From assembly GCA_029204225.1 (NCBI GenBank), contig MU831559.1, positions 62,001 to 126,000 of the forward strand: a stretch of 64,000 nt of DNA. The letters are read 5' to 3'. The stretch comes from Diphasiastrum complanatum (lineage: Eukaryota > Streptophyta > Lycopodiopsida > Lycopodiales > Lycopodiaceae). Positions 38,201 to 49,570 of this stretch are shown piece after piece; within the stretch, counting starts at the first letter, position 1, and each line of letters opens with the position of its first letter. The notes under the pieces were generated by a model. The model saw only the letters and a list, made by a program, of their open reading frames with translations. It searched no databases and was not told the origin of the DNA. The translations under genes and the position numbers were made by a program.

Positions 38201-41200
38201 GTCAACGAAACACAACAAGAGAGGATGAGATGAGATGCATACCTGTGAAAGGACCCGCAGTGCAAGACGCTGTATGGAGGGATAGGTGCTACCGAACATG
38301 GTCCACCAGGTAATGGGGAGCTGCCTCCTCTCTGGATCCTAAGCAGCCGGGTGACCGAACGTGCCCATCCCAAAACGAAATGCAGCTAGCTCCTCCATGA
38401 GTCTGATAGGATCCAAGCCAATGTGTGGACCCACCCTGTAGATGTACTCAAGCCAATCCGACTCGAGCTCCCTATCTGATATCTGTGTCGGAGAGAGGAA
38501 GAGGGGATGCGAGATGTGTGCAACGCGGTGGATACTCCTGCTTCCCCTGATCTGTCTACCCCTGATGCCTCCCCTGATCTGTCTACCCCTGATCCGCCTG
38601 CCCCGATGCTGCCTACCCACGCTACCCCCCTCACTGATCTACCTACCCATGCTGCTACCCACCCCCTTGCTGATCTGTCTAAATCCCCCCTCGCTAACCT
38701 GACTTTGCCTACCCACACTGCTGAGGTGGCAGTGCTGCCTGCCACGCAGGCAACACTGCTTGCTAAGGTGGCACCCCCCCATGCTACGCATGCAAAGTAG
38801 TCTGCCTGCGTGGCAATAGATCTTGCTCGCTTGTGCCCACCGATCCCACCGTTTTCTCCTGACTCTGTTCCCATCCTCCCCACCCGGATCAGTGCTAGCT
38901 CCTCTTCCCTCCCGGCCACAATCTACAGCAAGTATCCCATATACGCCCTCCAAATCAACCGAGCTTTTTTCCTCTTGGCAGATCAATCAAATCAAGGCCG
39001 ATTTCAAGATCCTACGACAAGAAATCTCACAACTGAAAGGAACGGTTACCTCCTTGATCAATGAGAAGAACTTGTTGCAGTCCAAAATCGCATCACTCGA
39101 ACAATCCATCGGGATCAAGCAGGCTGCAACTTCGGAATCCACCACCAATATGATACGGGAGTTAGAAACCAGGATTGAGAAGCAGCAAGAAGAGGCCCGC
39201 TCTTGGGCATCGGTTCTGAAAAAAGGCACCAAACCAAGCGCTCCCATCTCCTCGGTTATCTCAGCCACCATCTCGGAAGAGAAATCTCGAGACCAAAAAG
39301 CCCACAACATTAGAGTTCGCGGGATCCCGGATACACAGGATGCTTTGGCTGAAGCCAGACGCTTTCTCGACACCACTCTCGGGCACAGGACAGATGGGTT
39401 AGATACCGCATGGAGGACCACTAGAGATGCAGCCACACTCATTATCTGTTTTACTTCCCTAGAGAGTCGCCGAGATGCTTTACGGTGCAGGACTAACCTA
39501 CGCGGCACCACTATCTATATGGATGACGACCTCATATATATCCAGGTAGAGGAGAGGCGTGCGGCCTTTCAGGCAGCCCACGAGTCTGGCAGACGAGTCA
39601 TTTATCGAGATGGACGGGTGCGCTTTCTTGATGTCGCGCCTAGCAGCTCCCAGTGCTAGGGATTTGGGGTGCCCGGGGTTGGGAGCACCTCGGGGCCCCA
39701 TCCACACCATCTTCGGATTGGAGTGTGGAATTGTGCTGGTATCCACTCATTTTCTACGACAGGGGACCTTGTTGATCTCATTACAGGGAGAGATATATTA
39801 TTCTTCATGAAGACACACGAGAGTCCGGAGCGAGGACTTCCTTCATTTCCTGGATATACATGGGACTCAGTATTCCGACGAGAGACTAGATTTGCCAGCG
39901 GCCAAGGTTCAGGTGGGGTCGCCTGCTTGTATAGAGAGACTCTACATTCCAGTGTTGACTTCATCCGGCATGATGAGCAGGCCCGCTACATATGGACTCG
40001 CATCGTGGGCCAGGATATTGGTATGGATAGAGATCCGTTTATTGCAGCATGTTACTTTTCGCCAGAGTCCTCGTCTTTTGCTAAGGGTATTGGATCTCCA
40101 TATCAGGACCTCTCACCAGATATCATCAGATTCTCAGAGCGAGGGCATATTCTCCTCACAGGGGATTTTAATGCCCGGACATCCTCGAGGCAGACAGAGT
40201 TCTTTGACACCACTGATCAGCTACGTGTTCGTGCCCTTGACAGTGATATGCTTGGGGTTACCATGACCTCCGCGGATAGTTTGGGACCTACTACTTCATA
40301 TGGTGAGCACTTATTGCAGTTTGGAGAGGCACATGAGCTAGCCATTTATAATGGCTTACCCTGCTGGCCACATTCAGACAGTTATACATGCCACCCTAAC
40401 AGTGGAGGACATAGTGTCGTTGACTACCTCATGGGGTCACCATCCTTTGTACCCATAGTCTCTGACTTCCACGTTTCCCCTACCACCCTTTCTGATCACT
40501 CATTTCTCTCCTTCGATATTGGCCACCTTCTACCCACTCTTTCTTCTACACTGCCCATGCTTACTCGAGCACCCACATACACATTTGATCCCATTTACAT
40601 GCCATTGTACAGGCAGTCCCTGGCTTCACTTTTACACTCCTTTCCTCATGACAGTCCAGTCGACACCCAGGCTGCATTTCTCACTACCCCTCTCCACACA
40701 GTTGCATCACTAACCCTCCCTACAAAACCCCATCCCAAAAAGACTCGACGAACACCTCGACCGTTGCACCCCCCATGGTATGATACCGAGTGCCGCTCTC
40801 TTCATCAGACGATAACCTATTCACGTAACCATGCTCCACATTTGCTTCGATCTTCCCGACGCTCCTACCAGCGTGTTCTCCGCCGTAAGAAACGTTCCTA
40901 TGATGATTCTGAAGGGAAACGTCTTATTGAACTCCTGTTTAGTTCTTCTTCGGGCGCTTTTTGGCGTGAGTTCATTCCTCGATCTCCACCACCCCTCCTG
41001 GAGGACCTCCGCATTTGGACTGATTATGCTGCTAGCCTGTATACCGTCCCTACCGACTCACCTATCTCCATATCTCCACAACCATCTGAGTTCTCCTTCT
41101 TTAGATCTGACATGGTACTTGCAGCCATTAAGAAGATGAAGTCTCACAAGGCCAGAGATATTGAAGACCTTGAGTCTGAACTCCTCTCCCATGCCTCTGA

Positions 41201-44200
41201 CTTACTCGCTCCCACCATAGCCACCCTTCTTAATTCCGCAGTTGTTTCTAGTTTCCCATCATCCTGGTGCACTAACATCATCCACCCCATCCATAAGAAT
41301 GGTGACCCCATGATTCCGAGTAACTATCGCACCATCATGATTGGACATGTCCTAGCAAAGCTATATGGTACTATACTTCAGTCTGTTGTGAGCTCAGAGG
41401 CGGAGACTAGGAGACTACATGCTATGGGTCAGGCAGGTTTTCGAGCCCACTACTCTACTGCAGATCACATCTTCACGTTGCGGGCCGTGATTGAGGAGGC
41501 TAAGCACAGAAGAGAGAGGGTTTACTGTTGTTTTGTGGACTTCAGGAGAGCCTTTAATTCTGTCCCTTGCTCATTGCTCATCCAGAGACTCCGAGACCTA
41601 GGCTTCTCCACTGGCATCGTTCTTGCTGTGATGGCACTTTATGAGCGTGTCCTTGGATGTTTCCGGCATAGCAGTGGCATATCCGATCACATTTGGAGCA
41701 CTATTGGGGTGAAGCAGGGTTGTTCCCTCTCACTAGTCCTCTTTGGCTTATATATTGATGAGTTGGAGAGAGTCATTACACAGTGTGGTGGTGCTAGCCC
41801 GGTTGATTCGAGCGAAGCCTTCTGTTCCACATGAGATTCTCCTGGCCGAGTTCACAGTTCCACCTATACAGATTGAGGCAGCTTTCCAGCTCATTACTTA
41901 TATACAGAGGATACAGTTGTTACCAGAGATAGACAGATGATACATACAGATTGCACTATCCTCCTCACAACGCCTTTGTGATCAGGGCTACAGATTATCA
42001 TGGTTCTCTCAGGCATCTCACCTCCTACTTGAGTCATTTGGTATCTCTATCATAGAGCTTCCCTCAGGCACCCATCAATATATCAGACGATTCCTCTATC
42101 GCGCATATCTAGAGCGGACTTGGCGCCACCAGTTAGGGGTTAAGCCAGCTTTCTACCGGACCCATTTCTTGGAGCTGGATGCATCAGGGACACCAGTCAT
42201 TCCACACTATTTAGATTCGGGATTATCACATTGTCTCAGATTTACACTGGGACAGCTCAGGGTATCCTCTCATCAGCTAGCTATTGAGAATGGGAGGTTC
42301 CATGGTATCCCGAGAGAGGAGCGTATTTGCCAGTTATGCTCTCTAGGTGAGGTGGAGTCTGAGGAGCACTTTATCTTCAGCTGCCCTGTATACTATGAGA
42401 TTAGAGGACGATATCATTGCCTGTTTCGAGACATGCCTACCACTCTACGCTCTCTCATTGCCTATGAGGACCCACGATGTGTCGCCCTGATGGTACATAA
42501 GATGTTAATCCTACGGAGAGATTTTTACGGGACACCCCAGCATTCTACCTCACAGCCATTGATCACTTCATTCTTTACTAGGCGGAGACCGCGTGACTTA
42601 GCGCATGAGGACGAGGATTATGCTGCTGATGATAGCCGCTCGCATTCCCATAGAGATCAGAGACAGTGTACTTCTCATCATCACGTTACTACCAGGATCA
42701 CCAGACATCCTATGTAGAGACGTACTACTACACATGCTCATGCTCATAGACGACGCCGGCAGGCTCCAGTGCCTATTATGCATAGACACACTCACATGCG
42801 TGTACTTTAGTTGTATTAGATGTTTTCTTTATTACAGTTTTGGAGACGTTTTATACACTCCCATGGTTACCCACACACTTGACATGTACTTCATTAGTCT
42901 TATATGCCTTTTGGCATGGAAAAGACATTAATAAAGCTTTCTTTCTTTCTTTCTTTCTCTCACTCTATGCCTCTCCCACTCACTCTCTCTCTCCCTCTCC
43001 CGCCCTTTCCCTGCTCTTGGGTTCTGCGGAACAGTCCGCAGGGCCCGCGTCCTTTGTTTTTTTTTTTTAAAAAAAAAAAACGCGTCCGGGCCCCGGACGC
43101 GTTCTAGGCCCCAGACGCGTCCGCGTCCGGACGCCGGACGCGTCCAGCCCAAAAAAATAAAAAAAAAAGAAAAAAAGAAGGGCGCGTCCGACCCCGCGTC
43201 CGGGTCCGGACGCCGGACGCGGACGCGGGCATTCCGGCCCGGACCCTCATGTTTGTTATATATACATATATATATATATCATAGATCCAGCGGTACCAGG
43301 ATCCGCGGATCCCGGTACCGCGGATCCAGTGTGGTACCGCGGATCCATACTGATCCGCGGTACCACAATATTTAATATTTTTTAGTATATAATATTTTTT
43401 AATATTTAATATATTACTGTATTTTTTTTTAACCTAATCCCCCCCCCTCGCTTCATCTCTCTCCCTGCCCGTCGCCCTACTGTCCGCGCCCTCCCTGCTG
43501 TCCGCCCATCGCCCTACTGTCCGCGCCCTCCCGGCTGTCTTTGCATTGCGCTGATCGCGTCCTCCCCTGCTATTGCTATTTCAGCCTTTATTGTGGTTTT
43601 TTCAAGCCTTCCGACGCCTATCGCACCCACAGTGATCTCTGCCTTCTTTTCCCAGTCCTTTCTACAGAGATGGTGCATTCCAACCTTGCCGATCTATGGG
43701 ATGAGGTGGACATTGTCAGGCGGGTTCCCGACAAGTCTAACAAGTCTGGTGCAAGGATAGGGCGCTGTCGATATTGCCTGACAGAGTTCGTTGCCACCCT
43801 CACTCGCCTTAAAGGTCACCTACTTGGCGCACGTGCGAGAGATGGTGGCACACTGAATGCTGCCCCTTGTGCCAGCATGTCCGTTCCCGTGAGGCAGCGA
43901 CTTTTGGATACCTACGGGCCACGTCTTGTGGGGGGGGAGAACACCATTTCGGAGGGTGTTCTTCGGTTTTGCACCGCTCCTTATGTGGTTGACCCCGAGT
44001 TGCTGCCTGCTTGGCTGGCACGCACGAGGAGAGGGAGTGCATCCTCGTCCAGTCCCTTTGCCCCTCGTCCCTCTCAGATAGTTCCGCCTCACGCACCCCC
44101 ATCTGCACCCATTCCGGTGGATCCTGTCCCACCGCGTCCGCCAGTTGCCACTGTGGTTCCACCACCACCTACTGTTGCTCGCACTCCCCCAGTTTACGAC

Positions 44201-47200
44201 TTTCTCATGGACTCTCTGCCTCCCGAGCAGGAGCAGGCCCCGGATGCCAGTGACGAGGCCTTCCAGGATGTTGAGGAGATATCCCTTCCTCCCTCCCTTC
44301 ACATCCGGATGACCACCCTACCCAGCAGTTTTTGTATCCCATGCCAGATGTCCACCCTCCACCAGTGTACCCCACTTACGCTGTTGCACCCATCCCGGCC
44401 AGTGCATCCCACTCTCCCCATTCCACGTCTACAGCTGATGCATCCGCTAGTGCCCAGGCTGTCGCGTCATCATCCATTCCCGTCATGTTTGGTGCACCGT
44501 GCTGGAGGTCCGTTACCTGTCGCCCAGCTGGGAGAGTTCTTAGGCAGCAGAGCATTCGCGGCGCGCATCAGCCGCACATGGATAGAGAGGCCACACAGGC
44601 CGTGGCCAGCCTGATTTATGAGCTGAACCTTCCATTTGCCATCACCGACTCCGAGCCCTTCAGAAGGGCCTTCCGCCTTGCACAGTCTGTCAGCCCTAGC
44701 TGGAGAGTCCCTAGTTCAGAGGTTGTCCGCACACACATGCTGAGGGATAGGGTCGAGTCACTGTCTAGAGAGATGGAGCCTCTACGTCGCCACTGGCCAC
44801 TTACGGTTGCAGCATCATGTCCGATGGCTGGACTGATGTCAGGAGGAGGCCGATCCTCAACATACTGGTCTCCAGCTGCATGGGCACACAGTTTTTGAGG
44901 GCAGTGGATTGCAGCAGGGGGGGGGGAGAGTCATATCTGCAGAGTTCATGTTTGATGTCATCAGGTCTTCCATCCTGTCCATAGGCCCACAGCATGTCGT
45001 CACAGTGGTGACGGACAATGCCACGAACTGCATTCAGATGGGTGTACTGCTAGAGGCCGAGTTCCCTCACATTGTTCATACCCCCTGTGCTGCGCACGAC
45101 ATAGACCTTCTGATGGGGGACATAGGTGCACTTCCCTGGGTTAGAGCCATCGTCCGTGAGGCCCTCTTCCTGGTGACTTTTGTCACGAGGAAGAGGCGTG
45201 TTCTTGCCATGTTCCAGGTGTTCAGCCATCTAGACCTCCGTAAGCCAGCCCCCACACGCTTTGCATTCGACTTGGTGGTCATCGACCGTCTGATCAGGTG
45301 CAGGGCGCAGCTTCTACAGATGGTTGCCAGTGATCTTTGGTGTGCCAGTACATTTCCGCGCACTGAGGATGGGGAGCACTTTTCTTCCACGGTGAGGGGA
45401 GACCAGTTTTGGAGGGATGCACAGACATTGTCAGGACTGCTTCGACCACTTTACATTGTGCTCCGCATGGCTGACAGCGAGGAGTCGACACTTGGACTGG
45501 TATATGAGCTCATGGACCGGATTGGACAGTTCCTGCAGTTGCCCATCTTGCAGCCAGAGAGGTAAGCGGTACAGTGTTGTAATTGTTCTTTATCTTTTCA
45601 GTATTTGCTAGTTTGTTTTTCTGTCGATGTTACGTTTTTTCGTAAGGCCCTAAACCACATGCCTCTCACCTGCAGGATGACAGAGTTGAAGTTCATCTGG
45701 GAGACGCGGTGGAACTACTTCCACAGGAGTATCCACAGCGTTGCACACATGCTGCATCCCCTCTTCCTCTCTCCGACACAGATCGCAGACAGGGAGCTCG
45801 AGGCCGATTGGCTTCAGTACATTCACAGGGTGGGTCCACACATAGGTTTGGATCCTATCAGGCTCATGGAGGAGCTCGCTGCATTTCGTTTCGGCATGGG
45901 CACATTCGGCCACCCGGCTGCTCAGGAGATAGAGAGGAGGCAGCTACCCATTACCTGGTGGACCATGTTCGGTAGCACATACCCATCTATACATCGTCTT
46001 GCACTGCGTGTCCTTTCTCAGGTATGCATCTCATTTTATCCTCCATTGTTGTGTTTCGTTGAAGACAATGTGCTGAAGTATTTCAATGCACGCACCACAG
46101 GATTGTGCTGCCTCCGTGTGTGAGCATAATTGGAGCACATGGGCACTCATTCACACGAGGAGAAGAAACCGGTTGTCAGTGAGTCAGTTGGAGCGGTTGG
46201 TGTTCTGTAGCACCAACGCACGTCTCGCCAGGAGACTTCCGACCATTACGAGCGCATTGCAGGTGATAAGCTAACCTTTCATAGCATGTTGGTTGACTCC
46301 TGGTATGTTGGTTTTATTTCTTGATAGAGTTGTTTCTCTGACATGCCAATTTTAAACCTTGCAGACGAAGATATCCGATTTGGAGCGCCAGGTCGACTTG
46401 CCTACGGACAGCACCCATCCCATGCCTGCAGATGACCTGGGCACACAGTTGATGGCAGAGAGAGAGAGGGAGCTTGCCGAGATGAGAGAGAGAGAGCTTG
46501 GGCTTGAGCACAGAGAGCCCCCATTGTACGAGGCAGATGAGCCAGTGTCAGAGGATGATTAGGATGAGGATGAGCCTATTCGGGTTGTGTTCGCCAGATC
46601 AGAGCGGGATGAGGCATATGATACAGGTGTTGGGCACACGCCTAGAGCAGGGGTCATAGGTGCATCACGTGGTAGAGGTTGGACACATGCCACAAATTAT
46701 ACCGGGAGACGGGCAGGGCACACAGGGGGGGCCAGTGGCATACCTTCTTATGTTGATATGATGGAGGAGGCTCTTGATAGGGGGCAGACTGATTTGGGTT
46801 TACCTTCCGCAGCTGCTTGGATGCGTGCATCATAGAGCCATAGGCATTTCTATGACAGCACACCAGAGGAGTCACCAGATGACTTTGATTGTACCGATTG
46901 GGAGGCCATGCCAGGTCCGCATGGTGCACAGGATGAGGCACGGGATGTTCCCGAGGATGGTGCTCATGATGAGTCCCAGAGCCCAGACCATTTGTATTCG
47001 GATGCCCAGCTGGACGACTTGATTGCAGACTTGGATTCAGAGGCCCAGCAGATGCCGAGCGTCAGGGCACCCCCATCCTCTCTAGCCAGCATGCCCTGCA
47101 CAGAGTCTCAGCCAGAGCAGCTACACGAGGTGCCTGCAGTTCCTCCAGTTCCTCAGAGGGTGTATGTGCGCCGCACAACACCTCAAGTGCCACCGATACC

Positions 47201-49523
47201 GTTGAGGCCTGCAGCCCCTTCATCGCCATCCACTTTTGCAGCAGCAGGTCTCCATGCCAGGCCACCATCTGTGCCCAGACCTTCTCTTGCAGCACCCACA
47301 TCTACAGACGCTCCTCCAGTGGCAGCACCCACGGCACATCCTCCTCCATTGGCAGCACCCACGGCACCGGCTCCTCCTTTGGCAGCACCCACAGCACATC
47401 CTCCTCCTTTGGCAACACCCAAGATGTACCAGTATCGTCCACCACAGCGCCCCTTTCAGTATTTATCGCCGCTGTACTTGCCTCCTACAGGGACGGCCCC
47501 TCCACGTCTAGTTCCTCCACCAGCAGCAGGCCCACGGGCACACACTCCTCGGACCTATCCTCCACTATCAGCTGCACAGGGACACCCATCTTTGGCTACT
47601 CTATCCCAGCCGGCCGCAGCTTGGGCTCAGCCTAGTCAGCCAGGTGATCTGCATGGGGGTGATGAGGCATTGACGGCTCCCCTCGTCCGCAAGAGGCCAG
47701 GAAGGCCCAAGGGTGCACCGAACAAGAAAGGCAGGGCACAGAAACTGCCAGGGAAGAGAGGACGACCTCGCAGGGCTCCAGTTGCTGGTAGAGGTGCTGT
47801 ATTACAGCCAGCTGCAGCAGGTGTTGTTGGTTTAGCTTGCTTGGGGGCTGATGCGGAGGCAGATTGGGAGGATGAGGATACACAGCCCCTCGGATACACA
47901 GCCCATGCCAGTACCAGACAGACATAGATATCAGTTGCGAGAGTCAGCTCGGGGCCCTGAGTTGTCTCCGGAGCATTCATCTGAGTTTGAGGCAGAGCAT
48001 TGATTGTAGCTCCGTCATTTTATTTTTAGCAGTTTGATATCATGTTCCATGTTTGGCGGCCAGATGGTCGAACGCTGTATTCAAACCAATCTTCATATTA
48101 TATTTGGTGTTGGACGTATTCTATTCACTGCACAATGTGTATTTGTCAATTTGTAATTGTGATGTTCTACTTGCAGTTTTACTTCAAATGGTGTGTGCAT
48201 GTTTTCAACTAGTTTTCAGTACAGAGTTTGAGAGCATATGCAGAACACAGAAATACAACCCCCCTGATGGCATTTCATAATCACATACATCAGATTGCAA
48301 TACACAAGGCACGCATTGCACAAAAAACACACCGTACATTAATTCAACAGATGTATCAAAACTACAATACGTATTCCCGCCGCATACGGCTGGGGCTGTT
48401 CTTTACACCATGCCCGACACTAAATACTGCCTCATCTACTGATGAACATTAAATAACAACAGTCAGCCACATACGACTAGACCCCATCTATGCTAAACAT
48501 TTCTACGGATCCTCCACAGACTCCTCGCCCTCGTCAGGTGCATTGTTCTGTCGCTCTCGCTCTGCCTCCCGGTTAGCCCGAGCTGCCTCCTGGTCAGCCC
48601 GACGGCGGGCAGCCCTTTCCCTGACCATGACGAGCTGTCGTCGTGTGAAGTTCATTCCGATTTGCTCATCCAAATCCAGCTCGACAGCGGGGGCGGGGAT
48701 CTGCAGCTCTGGGTGTCTCTGCCGAGTCTCTTGCAGCATCTCTGCAATGCCTGCTTCTTGCTTCCGATGCCTTTCGTTGTGCCTTCGGACATCTTCCTCG
48801 AGCTTCCTCCTGGCTTCGCCCTCCGCCATCTCACGACACCCTGTTGCTCGAAATGACCCTCACAGCCTCTCACAGCCTCTCGATGGCTCTCACTGGCTCT
48901 CTCACAGCCCCCCTCTCACAGCCTCTCACTCGGTCTGTCACACAGCCTCTCACAATGCCTCTCTCTCACAGCCTCCCACTGGCTCTCCCTCACAGCTTCT
49001 CACAATGCCTCTCACCCCCTCTCACTGGCTCTCTCACTGTCTCGTGAGTGCCTATTTAACCCCACAGCCTGTTTCCCAATTTGCTTTTGTTGATGATCCC
49101 ATGTGCTACTGTACTTGCCCCATGTGCTGATCCCCCACATGCTGCACTGCGATTGGGTCCATGGTCTGCTCCACCACAGTGCCCATGTGACGGTGTACCT
49201 GTCCGGATGTATTGCTCCCCCACATGCTGCACTCCGATTGGGTCCATGGTCTGCTCCTCCACAGTGCCCATGTGCTGCTGTACCTGCCCCATGTATCCCC
49301 CACATGCCGCACTCCGATTGGGTCCGCTCTCCCACAGTGCCCCCAGTACAGTCCCCCTGTACAGTAACATCTTAGTTTTTACCTAGTTTTAGCCTGTTTA
49401 AAGGGTTTTTTTTTTTAAAAAAAAATAATAAAAAATATTACCGCTGGTCTGAGGGCGGCACCCTAACCGCGGTACCACCATTATGGTACCGCGGTACCAT
49501 AATGGCGGTACCACGTGCCACCA

Positions 49524-49570
<47 letters not shown>

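Larger units (their letters stand above)
34735..38540 (-). mobile_element. hAT element 1 (left copy), 3' half, truncated by a LINE
   Basis: Transposase runs on the minus strand and a small convergent gene on the plus strand, the mirror image of element 2 at 43.3-49.5 kb. The outer end carries overlapping perfect palindromes (GCGTTCCGGAACGC and GGAACGCGTTCC within 34741-34760), then T-rich tracts. Homology to element 2 stops sharply at 38540, inside the second transposase exon, where LINE sequence begins. The BED and N-terminal transposase half is missing. The exact terminus and target duplication were not identified. Confidence 0.8.
38541..42958 (+). mobile_element. LINE (L1-like) retrotransposon inserted in hAT element 1
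   Basis: About 4.4 kb: 5' region with 27-bp tandem units (CCCCTGATCTGTCTACC at 38545 and 38572), ORF1, ORF2 with AP-type endonuclease and partial RT, a C-terminal Cys/His knuckle, an AATAAA signal at 42930 and a (TTTC)n tail (42939-42958) in place of poly(A). Its 5' end joins hAT transposase exon sequence directly at 38540/38541. No clear target-site duplication is found at the 3' side, suggesting that insertion removed target DNA. Confidence 0.85.
43280..49525 (+). mobile_element. hAT element 2, complete from end to end, about 6.2 kb
   Basis: The ends read CATAGATCCAGCGGTACC (left) and, inverted, CATGGTGGCACGTGGTACC (right), so imperfect terminal inversions. Perfect palindromes lie next to them: GGATCCGCGGATCC at 43299, CGCGGTACC elements to 43370, and GGTACCGCGGTACC at 49485. 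Inside are a four-exon transposase gene on the plus strand (43670-48003) and a convergent small gene on the minus strand (48503-48829). Upstream of the small gene lie GGCTCTC/CAGCCTCTCA repeats (48850-49035) and three units of about 80-85 bp (landmark CACATG at 49136, 49221 and 49301). (TA)n flanks both sides. Confidence 0.82.

Noticed and set aside
43820-44302. 160-aa minus-strand frame over the BED region
   Set aside because: Antisense to the recognised BED finger and linker; no similarity to known proteins that I can see.
48543-49130. 195-aa open frame on the plus strand over the hAT small gene
   Set aside because: It is antisense to a shorter frame whose two copies differ only by in-frame indels and conserve its protein core. 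The plus-strand frame's Ser/Cys/Leu-rich content and its run into CTCACAGC repeats look like a shadow.
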